Source of the DNA: an uncultured Eubacteriales bacterium
Lineage (GTDB): Bacteria; Bacillota; Clostridia; Oscillospirales; Acutalibacteraceae
Assembly (NCBI GenBank): GCA_900316385.1
Contig: ONCP01000004.1
Coordinates: 1-64,000 of the forward strand
DNA: 64,000 nucleotides
Direction of reading: 5' to 3'
The position numbers were made by a program, and so were the translations under genes. Below are positions 26,220 through 34,847 of the stretch, in pieces; within the stretch, counting starts at the first letter, position 1; the number at the start of each line of letters is the position of its first letter. The notes below the pieces were generated by a model. The model saw only the letters and a program-made list of their open reading frames with translations. It was not told the DNA's origin and made no database searches.

Positions 26220-26702
26220 TTATGAAAATAACGCGGTAAGTTTTATCTCTTTTATTTCTAATTCAGAAATATAACCTGTATTTATATCTGTTTTAAGGGT
26301 ATAGTTTCCACTATTGCATTTGCCTTTATATTCTGCTAAAGAATTATAACTTCCGTTAAGCACCGCTTTTTCTCTGTTGACCGATTTTAAGACATTGTAA
26401 ATAGCTCCCGCGAAGGATGTTGAGGGAAGATAATCATCGGCACTGTCAGTATTAAGTTCTTTATAATTAACGTTCAGCCTTCCGCCTTTATACGTGTAAG
26501 TGTAACCCTCAACACCGCTTGGCTCGAGCATTTTTATTACGAGATCATTGTGCTTTTCTGCGTTGATCTCGGCTTTAAGCTTAGTTCCGTTATAATCGCA
26601 GTCAATCGTTGCAGAAAAATCCTTTTTTATTTCGGCAGGTTTTTTTGAGCATGAGCAGAGAATTAAGCACAGGATTAAAATCGTAATCATTCGGAGTTTC
26701 AC
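26220..26702 (-). CDS. hypothetical lipoprotein
   Basis: 160 residues with a short lipoprotein signal ([18 protein letters not shown], lipidation at the Cys of LCSC). The mature part is beta-rich with alternating Lys/Glu/Tyr, reminiscent of outer-face lipoproteins that hold small hydrophobic ligands or cell-wall partners, but no family is recognised. It lies upstream of mazF on the same strand and is divergent from the cobalamin riboswitch operon. Confidence 0.65.
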   Translation of the reverse strand: MKLRMITILILCLILCSCSKKPAEIKKDFSATIDCDYNGTKLKAEINAEKHNDLVIKMLEPSGVEGYTYTYKGGRLNVNYKELNTDSADDYLPSTSFAGAIYNVLKSVNREKAVLNGSYNSLAEYKGKCNSGNYTLKTDINTGYISELEIKEIKLTALFS

Positions 26703-26741
26703 ATTATCACCGTAAAATTATATGTTTAATCGCTCAAAAAC

Positions 26742-26770
26742 TTGACTGCCGACGATAAACGTGATATAGT
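26742..26770 (+). promoter_or_regulatory. promoter of the cobalamin-riboswitch operon
   Basis: TTGACT, 17-base spacer, TATAGT, about 15 bases before the aptamer. Confidence 0.8.
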
Positions 26771-26787
26771 ATTTTGGTAAAAACAGA

Positions 26788-26948
26788 ATAGATTACGCGG
26801 TTTCGCGAGAATTAATCGGGAAGACGGTCAGAGTCCGTCGCAACAGCCATTACCGTGTTCGGCTAAAGAAAGCGATATGCCACTGAGAAATCGGGAAGGC
26901 GCTTTGTAATATAAGCCGTAAGTCGGGAGACCTGCCGCGTATGTTTTC
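26788..26948 (+). promoter_or_regulatory. cobalamin riboswitch aptamer
   Basis: Conserved blocks appear in order: AATTAATCGGGAA, GACGGTC...GACCGTC-like pairing with GCAACAGCC, the invariant B12-box region ATGCCACTG, AATCGGGAAGGCG, and AGTCGGGAGACCTGCC. Together these are diagnostic for the AdoCbl-type element. A terminator follows at 26984-27023, so cobalamin binding should stop transcription of the downstream uptake genes. Confidence 0.95.
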
Positions 26949-26983
26949 GGTATTGATTTTTGGGCAAGGGAAAATCGGTTCAT

Positions 26984-27023
26984 CTCTCTTAAAGGAGTAA
27001 CTATGCCCTTTAGGAGTTTTTTT
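26984..27023 (+). terminator. riboswitch-controlled terminator
   Basis: CTCTTAAAGG pairs with CCTTTAGGAG around a 10-base loop, followed by seven Ts, just ahead of the first gene of the operon. Confidence 0.85.
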
Positions 27024-27047
27024 ATTTATTTTAGGAGGAATCAGAAA

Positions 27048-28511
27048 ATGAAAAAATTCATTTCAGTAGTTCTCGTCGCTTTGATGATTATGTCGCTTTT
27101 CGCGATATCGGTAAGCGCCGAGGATGGATCAGTCAGCGTTCGTATTGAGGGCGCAACAAATACCATTTATGTCGGGACGGTCGGGTTAGAAATTAACGAC
27201 GACACAACCGTTGCCGATGTGCTCAAGGCTTTGATCGACAGCGGAAGCGGCGTTTCGATCACAGGTCTCGACACAGGCTATATCACTGAGATCAACGGTG
27301 AAAAGGCGGATCAGTTCAGCCGGCCTGACGACTATGTTTACGACGGTTGGTATTACGCTGTTTCTGACGTAGTTCCCTCTGAGGGCATATCTTCGTGTGT
27401 CGTTTCTGACGGTGACGAGATAGTTCTTTTCTACGGAGACTATCCCTGTCAGTTCCCGGTAATGGACACAAATGATTATCAGAACGGCAAAATCAAGTTT
27501 GAAAGCTATGATTATGTCAATGGATATATGGATGAAGAAAGCAACGAATGGATCAGCGAGTATGATTGGTGTCCCGTGAAGAACGCTGTTGTTTATCTAA
27601 ACGACGATGTGTATACAACGAATGATAACGGTGAAATCACTGTTGAGCCGACCGATTACACAGGCTTTGTAACTGTCCAAATCTCCAAGACAAGCTCGAT
27701 CGGAGCTCCCGCAGTCTGCCGTTTCGCTTCCGATTATGGGTTTGACGCTGATGAAGAAAACGCTAAGGACGAGACAACAGAGCCTTTAACAGAGGAACCT
27801 ACAACAGAGGAACCCACAACAGCAGAGCCTACAACTGAGACTCCCACCACAGAGGAACCCACAACAGAAGAGCCTACAACTGAGGCTCCCGTGACAGAGG
27901 AACCCACAACAGCCGAGCCTACAACCGAGGCTCCCGCGACGGAGGAACCCACAACAGCCGAGCCTACAACAGAAGCTCCCGTAACAGAGGAACCCACAAC
28001 AGCCGAGCCTACAACCGAGGCTCCCACTACCGAGAAACCTACCGAAGGTACTGTCATCAAACCCACGGTAACCGTAACTCCTTCGGCAACTTTTAAGTTC
28101 ACGAAAACGCTTTTTGTAACAGGTACCTTTAAGTTTGATTACACAAGTGAAAGTAAGATAAAGTTCACAAGCTCCAAAAAGGATGTAGCCAAGGTTGACG
28201 GAAAAGGCAAAGTTACCGCTCTCAAGGCAGGAAAAGCCACTGTAACAGCGAAGCTTGGTAAAATCAAGGTTCAGTATGTTGTAACCGTAAAGAATCCGAC
28301 ACTCAATTCCGCAAAGCTCAAGCTCAATAAAGGCAAGAGCTTTACACTCAAGGTGAAGGGGCTTATCGGCAAGGCGAAGTTTGTTTCCGTAAACAAGAAT
28401 ATCGCGTCTGTCAGCTCCAAGGGTAAAATTATTGCAAAGAAAAAGGGTAATGCCGTAATCAAGGTTATTGCTAACGGTGTTACATTAAAGTGTAAGGTAA
28501 CAGTAAAATAA
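27048..28511 (+). CDS. secreted DUF4430 / Ig-like repeat protein, putative cobalamin-binding surface protein
   Basis: 487 residues. Signal peptide 1-24 (cleavage after VSA). Residues ~40-135 are a DUF4430 domain (DDTTVADVLKAL, GWYYAVSDVVPSEG, DGDEIVLFYGDYPC), the fold of the C-terminal domain of transcobalamin. Residues ~170-215 look like a carboxypeptidase-regulatory-like beta domain (VKNAVVYLNDD..TTNDNGEITV). Residues ~241-331 are a Thr/Glu/Pro linker of TEEPTTAEPT units. The C-terminus holds two Ig-like (Big_2 type) domains. There is no LPxTG motif or membrane tail, so cell association may rely on the Ig-like part. First gene after the cobalamin riboswitch. Ligand binding is inferred from fold and regulation. 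Confidence 0.85.
   Translation: MKKFISVVLVALMIMSLFAISVSAEDGSVSVRIEGATNTIYVGTVGLEINDDTTVADVLKALIDSGSGVSITGLDTGYITEINGEKADQFSRPDDYVYDGWYYAVSDVVPSEGISSCVVSDGDEIVLFYGDYPCQFPVMDTNDYQNGKIKFESYDYVNGYMDEESNEWISEYDWCPVKNAVVYLNDDVYTTNDNGEITVEPTDYTGFVTVQISKTSSIGAPAVCRFASDYGFDADEENAKDETTEPLTEEPTTEEPTTAEPTTETPTTEEPTTEEPTTEAPVTEEPTTAEPTTEAPATEEPTTAEPTTEAPVTEEPTTAEPTTEAPTTEKPTEGTVIKPTVTVTPSATFKFTKTLFVTGTFKFDYTSESKIKFTSSKKDVAKVDGKGKVTALKAGKATVTAKLGKIKVQYVVTVKNPTLNSAKLKLNKGKSFTLKVKGLIGKAKFVSVNKNIASVSSKGKIIAKKKGNAVIKVIANGVTLKCKVTVK
27776..28035 (+). repeat. in-frame repeat encoding TEEPTT/TEAP linker
   Basis: About 20 imperfect 12-18 base units (ACAGAGGAACCCACAACAGC and variants) encoding an extended Thr-Pro-Glu stalk. 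Units stay in frame and differ at third positions; length is likely variable between strains. Confidence 0.85.
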
Positions 28512-28523
28512 TAGAGGTAGATT

Positions 28524-29927
28524 ATGGGTAAAAGACTTTTTGCGACAATTCTGGCTGTTTTTACAGCCATAGCCGCGTCTTTTACCGTTAACGGTGTTGA
28601 AATCAACGCTCCCGATGATGTTAAAGACGTTATCGGGAGCGCTGTTTCGTATAAATGCGCCGATATGGGCTGCGAAAGCATATCGGAGTTACTTGACGCG
28701 CTCAGCAAAAACGCGGGAAATTTTTCATCTGACTGGTATTTTATAGCTCTTTCCCAGTTGGGAGAAAAATGTGAAAACGATAAATGCGTCAACGCTCTGA
28801 AAAGCACAGTAAATAATTTTTATGATGAGGGCCTTGAAAAGCAGAAGGTCACGGATCTTCAGCGCGTGGCGTTCGCTTTGAGCGCTTTCGGAGTTGATAT
28901 TACCGATATTGATGGTCACAATCTGCTTGCCGACGCGAGCTATAACCGCAAAGCCGTAAATAAACTTGACAGTCAGGGTGCGAACTCCGCTTCCTATGGT
29001 CTGCTGTTGCTTGATTCAAAGAATTATCAGCTTCCGAAAAACGCGTTGAATACACGCGGCGAGATCATTGATATGATACTTGATAAGGAGCTTGAAAACG
29101 GCGGCTTCGCGCTTTTCGGCGAATATGCCGATATCGACGTAACGACTATTGCGCTCCAGGCGCTGGCTCAGTATAAGAACAACGATAGGGTAGAGCCTGT
29201 GGTCGAGCGCTGCGTAAATATCCTTTCAAAGCGTCAGAGTAAGTCAGGCGCTTACAAGTCATTTGCCAATCAGATCTCCTGCGAGAGCACGGCACAGGTG
29301 ATTCTCGCGTTGACCTCGCTCGGTATTGACCCGAGCTCTGATGAGCGCTTTATCAAAGATGGCAATTCCGTGCTTGACGGATTGCTTAGGTTCAGGCTTG
29401 AGAGCGGAGCTTTTTCTCATTTTGAGAACGGGAAAGCGGATAATATGGCGACATATCAGTCGTTGTGCGCGCTTGTTTCGGTTTACCGATTTATGAAGGG
29501 AGAAAAGAGCTTTTATGATTTTTCGGAGAAGCCAGAACCCGAGACTGTTAAGGTCAACACCGAGCCCGCTTCCGAATTTCTTGAAACAGAAGCGAGAAAA
29601 ACAGATAATAATTCTGTATCAGAAAATAAAATAATTGAAACAACAACACAAAAACCTACCGAAGCTTCTGTATATAACACTGAAAAGACAGAAGAAACAC
29701 AGAAGACGACCTTTAATAATTCAAAAAAAATAAAGCAAAAGAAAAATGAACCGACAACCGTTGCGCCAACAACTGTCGCGACTGTTTCAACACAGAAAAT
29801 ATCGGAGAGCGAAAGCATTACTCCGTTTAAATATAATTCCAAGAAAGAAAATAAACCGAATGTGCAGTATATTTCGGTTATTGTTTTAACAATCGGATAT
29901 ATTGCTGTCGTAATAAGAAAACGATGA
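28524..29927 (+). CDS. surface-anchored alpha-toroid protein (terpene cyclase/prenyltransferase-like, intrinsic-factor alpha-domain-like)
   Basis: 467 residues. A signal peptide (1-25) is followed by a helical-repeat region (~30-345) with recurring ALSALG, TTIALQALAQY, STAQVILALTSLGIDP, LRFRLESGAF and TYQSLCALVSVYR. This is the alternating pattern of alpha6/alpha6 toroids, shared by squalene cyclases and by the N-terminal domain of intrinsic factor and transcobalamin. There is no cyclase DxDD motif, arguing for binding rather than catalysis. A Thr/Lys-rich linker (~346-440), one transmembrane helix (VQYISVIVLTIGYIAVVI) and RKR anchor it. It lies 12 bases after the preceding gene and overlaps the next by 4. 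Confidence 0.8.
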   Translation: MGKRLFATILAVFTAIAASFTVNGVEINAPDDVKDVIGSAVSYKCADMGCESISELLDALSKNAGNFSSDWYFIALSQLGEKCENDKCVNALKSTVNNFYDEGLEKQKVTDLQRVAFALSAFGVDITDIDGHNLLADASYNRKAVNKLDSQGANSASYGLLLLDSKNYQLPKNALNTRGEIIDMILDKELENGGFALFGEYADIDVTTIALQALAQYKNNDRVEPVVERCVNILSKRQSKSGAYKSFANQISCESTAQVILALTSLGIDPSSDERFIKDGNSVLDGLLRFRLESGAFSHFENGKADNMATYQSLCALVSVYRFMKGEKSFYDFSEKPEPETVKVNTEPASEFLETEARKTDNNSVSENKIIETTTQKPTEASVYNTEKTEETQKTTFNNSKKIKQKKNEPTTVAPTTVATVSTQKISESESITPFKYNSKKENKPNVQYISVIVLTIGYIAVVIRKR

Positions 29928-30421
29928 AAAGAAACTGTCTGTTACTGATCACAATTATAATAATTTCGATTCTAAATTCCTGCGAGATCAAATCCGCGGA
30001 CGAGTATTATTCCTCTGCCGCGAGCAAGACCTCGCTCAAAGCCTCTATCCTGATCAATTGCCAAACTGCCGTTGATTATAAGGACTCAAAGAGGGAAAAA
30101 GCCGATATCCTCAAAAAAACAGAGATCGGTTTTAATAAGGGCGAAACTGTGTTTGACGCTCTAAAACGAGCCTGCAAAAACAACAAAATACAGCTTGAGT
30201 TCAAGGGCGACGGCGAAAGCGTGTATGTTGAGGGGATAGATTATCTCTATGAATTTGATTGCGGCTCGCTGTCAGGGTGGGAATACAGCGTGAACGGTGA
30301 GTTCCCGAGCGTAGGCTGTAACGCTTACGAGCTTAAAGAAAATGATGAAATAAGCTGGCTTTACACATGCGAGCTCGGCGCCGATATCGGCGACCGATAT
30401 GAGGGGGCGGAGAATGACTAA
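29924..30421 (+). CDS. DUF4430-domain lipoprotein, transcobalamin beta-domain-like
   Basis: 165 residues. Lipoprotein signal with Cys20 in ILNSC. The C-terminal half is a clear DUF4430 domain: GETVFDALKRACKNN, GSLSGWEYSVNGEFPSVGC, LKENDEISWLYTCELGADIG. In animal B12 carriers this domain covers one face of the corrin ring while the alpha toroid covers the other. Overlaps the toroid gene by 4 bases and the EcfT gene by 8, so translation is tightly coupled. Likely the membrane-proximal binding partner; binding itself is inferred. Confidence 0.85.
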   Translation: MKRNCLLLITIIIISILNSCEIKSADEYYSSAASKTSLKASILINCQTAVDYKDSKREKADILKKTEIGFNKGETVFDALKRACKNNKIQLEFKGDGESVYVEGIDYLYEFDCGSLSGWEYSVNGEFPSVGCNAYELKENDEISWLYTCELGADIGDRYEGAEND

Positions 30422-31238
30422 GCATTTACATCCTTTAACGCTGTTCCTTTGGTTTGCGCTGATAATATCAATGTGTGTTATTACTATGAACCCGTTTTGT
30501 CTTGCGGCGGGCTTTATCGGCGCCGCTCTGTTTTTGATTTGTCAAAAAGGTCACGCCGCCCTGAAAATAATCGGGTTCTCATTTTTTATTGTTGTTATCG
30601 TCGCTGTTACTAACCCTGTTTTTTCTCACAACGGAGCTACGATCCTGTTCTTTGTCAACGACACAAGAATCACTCTTGAAGCGTTGATTTACGGAATCGC
30701 GGCGGGCGTTAAGCTTGCTTCGGTAGTGCTGTGGTTTTCGTGCTTTAACGCTGTGTTTGACAGTGAAAGGCTTATATATATTATAGGTCGCGCTTTTCCG
30801 AAGCTTGCGTTGGTGATTTCGATGTCGCTCGGACTTGTTCCGAGAATGCTCAGGGATTTTCGCTCGATCAATTCTTCGTTGAAAGCTGTGGAAAAGCGGC
30901 GTATCAAAAGGCACCTCGGAGCTTTTTCCGCCTTGTTCACGAGAAGTATGGAGGACGCTATCGTTACAGCTGACTCTATGAGGGCGAGGGGCTACGGACT
31001 GAAGGGGCGAACCTTCTTCAACCGTTTTTGCTATAAATTTCGCGACGTTGTTTATTCGCTGCTGTTTATCGTTTTATTTATGTTCAGCGTTGTTTTAAAT
31101 GTTGAACCTGAGTTTTATCCTATGTATTCTTGTGAGCTGTCGCTCGGATTTGTGTGTTTTGCGGCGCTTGCTTTGATTATGACCGTTTTTGAGCTAAAGG
31201 AGAGTCTGAAATGGAAGCTTTCAATATCAAGAATCTGA
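30414..31238 (+). CDS. ECF transporter T component
   Basis: 274 residues, five to six transmembrane helices, and the coupling helix motif with ADSMRARGYGLKGR, where the Ala-Arg-Gly contacts the ATPases. It is the scaffold linking ATPases to the S component. Start taken at 30414, where GAGGGGGCGG precedes the ATG; it overlaps the lipoprotein stop by 8 bases. Distinct from the general EcfT at 61591-62403, so this operon carries its own complete (group I type) transporter. Confidence 0.9.
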   Translation: MTKHLHPLTLFLWFALIISMCVITMNPFCLAAGFIGAALFLICQKGHAALKIIGFSFFIVVIVAVTNPVFSHNGATILFFVNDTRITLEALIYGIAAGVKLASVVLWFSCFNAVFDSERLIYIIGRAFPKLALVISMSLGLVPRMLRDFRSINSSLKAVEKRRIKRHLGAFSALFTRSMEDAIVTADSMRARGYGLKGRTFFNRFCYKFRDVVYSLLFIVLFMFSVVLNVEPEFYPMYSCELSLGFVCFAALALIMTVFELKESLKWKLSISRI

Positions 31239-32761
31239 GCTTTAAATATGCGGGCTCGGATTTTTGCGCTCTCAAAGATATCGATCTTAACATTGAAAAG
31301 GGAGAGTTTGTCGCGCTGATAGGTGAAAGCGGAAGCTCAAAAACAACTCTTTTGAAGCTGCTCAAAAAGGAGCTCAGCCCAAAGGGCGAGCTGAACGGAG
31401 AAATATTCTTTGAAGGAATTAAAATAAAGGAGCTTTCACACAGAGACAGCGCTCAAAAAATCGGATACATCTCTCAAAATCCCGACAGTCAGCTTGTCAC
31501 CGATAAAGTATATTCGGAGCTGGCGTTCGGACTTGAAAATCTCGGCTTCGGAAAAGAGGAGATACGTTCGCGCGTTTCCGAATTTGCTTCTTTTTTCAAG
31601 CTTTCCGATTGCTTTAATATGAACGTAAACGACCTTTCGGGCGGTCAGAAGCAGCTTTTGAATCTTGCCTCTGTTATGACGATGCGTCCCGAGGTGCTTC
31701 TTCTTGACGAGCCTACATCAATGCTCGATCCTGTTTCGGCGATAGATTTCATCACAGCGCTCAAGCGTTTATGTGATGACCTAGGTACTACCGTTATAAT
31801 CGCCGAACACCGTCTTGCTGATATCCTTCCGATCGCAGACAGGGTAGTTTGCCTCGAAAACGGCGAAATCATCGCCGACGCTCCGCCGCGATCAATTTGT
31901 TGTCAATTGAAAGACAGAAGAATATACAGAACCTTGCCTGAGGTCTCAAGACTTTTCTATAAGCTTGGAGGTGAGGGAGAGGCTCCGCTTACCATTCGGG
32001 AAGGTCGTAAATTTCTCTACAAGAAAAATAATTTACATATTAATTATTCTGTTAACGAAATAAAGACCGAACCGATCCTTTCGGCGAAAGAGCTTTGGTT
32101 CCGTTACGAAAGAAAAACGCCTGATATCCTAAAGGGTGTGAGTTTTAATGTGAACCGAGGCGAGGTTTACGCTCTTGTCGGAGCGAATGGTTGCGGTAAA
32201 TCAACCTTGATCGGCGTTTTGTCGGGACGACTGAAAGCGTACAGAGGAAAGGTGAAGCGCGGCGGGAAAATTGCGGTCTTACCTCAGAATCCAAGGGATC
32301 TGTTCGTAAAGGATACGCTTGAGGAGGATTTTAAGAGTGTTAATAATTCTTATACAGAATTATGTAATGCTTTTGAGATTATCTCTTTGCTTTCCCGACA
32401 TCCATATGATCTGTCGGGCGGAGAGCTTCAGAAGGCGGCTGTCGTCAAGCTTCTGCTATCTTCGCCGAGCATTCTTATGCTTGACGAGCCGACAAAGGGT
32501 CTGGACAGCTTTGCAAAGTCAGAGCTCGGCGAGCTGCTTGGAAATCTCGGCGATATCACTGTTCTGCTTGTGACCCACGACCTCGAATTTGCCGCGGAGT
32601 TTTCCGACAGGTGCGGTCTGCTCTTTGACGGTGAAATCACCAGCGAAGACAATTCGCGCGAGTTTTTCAGCTCTAATAATTTTTACACTACACGCGTTGT
32701 TCGCCTTACAAGAGGGATCATCGAAGGCGCTGTTACCGAAAAGGATTTGTATGAAGAATAA
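31211..32761 (+). CDS. fused ECF transporter ATPase (EcfA-EcfA')
   Basis: 516 residues with two ABC ATPase domains in tandem. Domain 1 (1-~225): Walker A GESGSSKTT at 38-46, SQNPDSQLV Q-loop, LSGGQKQ signature, LLLDEPTSMLDP. Domain 2 (~290-516): Walker A GANGCGKST, LSGGELQK signature, LMLDEPTKGLDS. The first Walker A has Ser instead of the usual Gly before the Lys. It powers uptake with the EcfT and S component of this operon. The start overlaps the EcfT end by 28 bases. Confidence 0.92.
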   Translation: MEAFNIKNLSFKYAGSDFCALKDIDLNIEKGEFVALIGESGSSKTTLLKLLKKELSPKGELNGEIFFEGIKIKELSHRDSAQKIGYISQNPDSQLVTDKVYSELAFGLENLGFGKEEIRSRVSEFASFFKLSDCFNMNVNDLSGGQKQLLNLASVMTMRPEVLLLDEPTSMLDPVSAIDFITALKRLCDDLGTTVIIAEHRLADILPIADRVVCLENGEIIADAPPRSICCQLKDRRIYRTLPEVSRLFYKLGGEGEAPLTIREGRKFLYKKNNLHINYSVNEIKTEPILSAKELWFRYERKTPDILKGVSFNVNRGEVYALVGANGCGKSTLIGVLSGRLKAYRGKVKRGGKIAVLPQNPRDLFVKDTLEEDFKSVNNSYTELCNAFEIISLLSRHPYDLSGGELQKAAVVKLLLSSPSILMLDEPTKGLDSFAKSELGELLGNLGDITVLLVTHDLEFAAEFSDRCGLLFDGEITSEDNSREFFSSNNFYTTRVVRLTRGIIEGAVTEKDLYEE

Positions 32762-33428
32762 GACATTGGTTTTTGCTATCTTTTTTTTACTGATACTTTT
32801 GACTGTGATCGGAGGAACTGCTGTTTGGGGTTCAGGCGCGTTCCCGTATATTTCACTTATTACCTCTGTTTTCGCGTGCGTTCCCTTTTTCCTTAGCTTC
32901 GAGGGAGAAAAAAACACGAGGAGAGTGGTTCTCCTCGCGGTTACTGTCGCGATAAGCGTTGCGGGACGCTTTGTTTTTGCGCCTATCCAGTTTTTTAAGC
33001 CCGTTTCGGCTATCGTTATTTTGGCAGGAATGTACTTCGGTTCGGAGTTTGGTTTTCTTACGGGCGCTTTGTCTGCGGTCGTGTCCGATTTTTACTTTGG
33101 TCAGGGTCCGTGGACGCCGTTTCAGATGATTTCGTGGGGCGTTATCGGGCTTTTAGCCGGGATTCTCAGCCGATACCTGATAAAAAACAAGATAATATTA
33201 CTCGTTTTCGGAGCGCTGTCCGGCGCATTGTTCTCGCTGATTATGGATATATGGACGACGCTGAGTATTGAAAACGGCGTTTTTAATATTATGAGGTTTT
33301 TTGCCGCGGTGACAACCTCGTTGCCCGTTATGGCTGTTTACTCTGTATCTAATGTGATTTTTCTTATGATTCTGTCACCGATCTTCGGTAAAAAGATCGA
33401 GCGCCTTAAAACAAAATACGGAATATAA
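32751..33428 (+). CDS. ECF transporter S component, predicted cobalamin-specific
   Basis: 225 residues with about six transmembrane helices. The sequence around GRFVFAPIQFFKPVSAIVILAGMYFG (in parts) and GALSAVVSDFYFGQGPWTPFQMISWG matches the ECF substrate-binding family. The small-side-chain helix 1 that contacts EcfT is present. Specificity for cobalamin (CbrT-like role) is inferred from the riboswitch and the transcobalamin-like proteins, not from a residue signature. Overlaps the ATPase gene by 11 bases; last gene of the operon. Confidence 0.82.
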   Translation: MKNKTLVFAIFFLLILLTVIGGTAVWGSGAFPYISLITSVFACVPFFLSFEGEKNTRRVVLLAVTVAISVAGRFVFAPIQFFKPVSAIVILAGMYFGSEFGFLTGALSAVVSDFYFGQGPWTPFQMISWGVIGLLAGILSRYLIKNKIILLVFGALSGALFSLIMDIWTTLSIENGVFNIMRFFAAVTTSLPVMAVYSVSNVIFLMILSPIFGKKIERLKTKYGI

Positions 33429-33429
33429 A

Positions 33430-33463
33430 AAATGTCATCCCGTTGCAGTTTGGGATGACATTT
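33430..33463. terminator. bidirectional terminator after the B12 operon
   Basis: AAATGTCATCCC and its complement with a 10-base loop, T-rich on the plus side and A-rich on the left; serves the convergent UPF0210 gene as well. Confidence 0.8.
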
Positions 33464-33469
33464 ATTGTA

Positions 33470-34831
33470 TCAGTTTTTCAGAGCCTGTAAGGGAGCGGGA
33501 AGTCTTCCGCCTCTGTTGATGAATACAGAGGGATCGCCTTCTCTTACCGGCATTACGGGACCCTTGCCGAGCAGACCGCCGAAGTTGAGCTCGTCGCCGG
33601 CTTTTTTTCCGATTGCCGGGATAAGTCTTACAGCGGTCGTCTTTGAGTTGACCATTCCGATTGCCGCCTCGTCGGCGATGATAGCGGAAATCTTCTCCGC
33701 GGAAATATCTCCGGGCACGACGATCATATCAAGCCCGACGGAGCAAACGGCTGTCATACACTCGAGCTTGGTGATGTCGAGCGTTCCGCGCTTAGCTGCA
33801 GCGATCATTCCCGCGTCCTCCGAAACAGGGATAAACGCGCCCGACAGTCCTCCGACATGCGACGAAGCCATAACGCCGCCCTTCTTGACTGCGTCGTTAA
33901 GCAAGGCGAGCGCGGCGGTGGTGCCGTGACATCCGCAGCTTTCAAGTCCCATTTCCTCCAAAATATACGCTACGCTGTCGCCTACTGCGGGCGTGGGAGC
34001 GAGGGAGAGGTCAACGATTCCGAATGGCACGCAGAGCCTTTTTGAAGCCTGCTGAGCCACAAGCTGTCCCATTCTGGTGATTTTGAACGCCGTCTTTTTG
34101 ACCATATCCGCAATTTCATCGACGGTTTTTCCGTCGCCCTCCTTGGCGAGAACAGCTCGTACAACTCCGGGACCCGATACACCGACGTTAATGACGCAGT
34201 CGGCTTCTCCGACGCCGTGAAAAGCGCCTGCCATAAAAGGGTTATCCTCTGGAGCGTTGCAGAATACGACGAGCTTCGCGGAGCCTATACAGTCGCGGTC
34301 GGCGGTTCTTTCGCTTGCTTCCTTTACGATTTTTCCCATCATTTTTACAGCGTCCATATTCAGTCCCGCCTTGGTGGAACCGATATTAACGGAGGAGCAG
34401 ACCTTCTCCGTTACGGACAACGCTTCGGGGATGCTTTCGATTAGCGCGTAGTCGCCTGCGGCAAAGCCCTTTTGTACAAGAGCGGAGTATCCGCCGATAA
34501 AGTTTACGCCGAGCGTATCTGCAGCTTTGTCGAGTGCCTTTGCGAATTTTACAACATTTTTGCTCTGACAGGGAGCGGCGATCATACCGATCGGGCTGAC
34601 AGATATTCTTTTGTTGATGATCGGGATACCGTATTCGCGCTCAATATCTTCGCCTGTCTTTACAAGATCCTGAGCGTATCGGCAAACCTTTTCGTAAACC
34701 TTTGAGCACGCTTTGTCGATATCCTCGTCTATGCAGTCGAGAAGCGAGATGCCCATTGTAATGGTGCGAACGTCAAGGTGCTCGTTGTCTATCATATTTA
34801 TGGTTTCAAGTATGTCTTTTGTTTCAAGCAT
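33470..34831 (-). CDS. UPF0210 (DUF711, PFL) family protein
   Basis: 453 residues starting [27 protein letters not shown], the hallmark of UPF0210. Conserved glycine-rich segments include [32 protein letters not shown], and [19 protein letters not shown]. Predicted TIM-barrel-like protein of unknown activity. It is nearly always next to an ACT-domain protein (UPF0237), as here (16 bases upstream), suggesting ligand-regulated function. Confidence 0.95.
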   Translation of the reverse strand: MLETKDILETINMIDNEHLDVRTITMGISLLDCIDEDIDKACSKVYEKVCRYAQDLVKTGEDIEREYGIPIINKRISVSPIGMIAAPCQSKNVVKFAKALDKAADTLGVNFIGGYSALVQKGFAAGDYALIESIPEALSVTEKVCSSVNIGSTKAGLNMDAVKMMGKIVKEASERTADRDCIGSAKLVVFCNAPEDNPFMAGAFHGVGEADCVINVGVSGPGVVRAVLAKEGDGKTVDEIADMVKKTAFKITRMGQLVAQQASKRLCVPFGIVDLSLAPTPAVGDSVAYILEEMGLESCGCHGTTAALALLNDAVKKGGVMASSHVGGLSGAFIPVSEDAGMIAAAKRGTLDITKLECMTAVCSVGLDMIVVPGDISAEKISAIIADEAAIGMVNSKTTAVRLIPAIGKKAGDELNFGGLLGKGPVMPVREGDPSVFINRGGRLPAPLQALKN

Positions 34832-34847
34832 AGCTTCTCATTACTCC

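Noticed and set aside
27776-28035. Regular short direct repeats resembling a CRISPR array
   Set aside because: Units are contiguous, in frame, vary at third codon positions and have no unique spacers; they encode a protein stalk.
27734-28102. Antisense frame of repeated Ser/Val/Gly in the stalk-coding region
   Set aside because: Mirror image of the TEEPTT codon repeats on the real coding strand.
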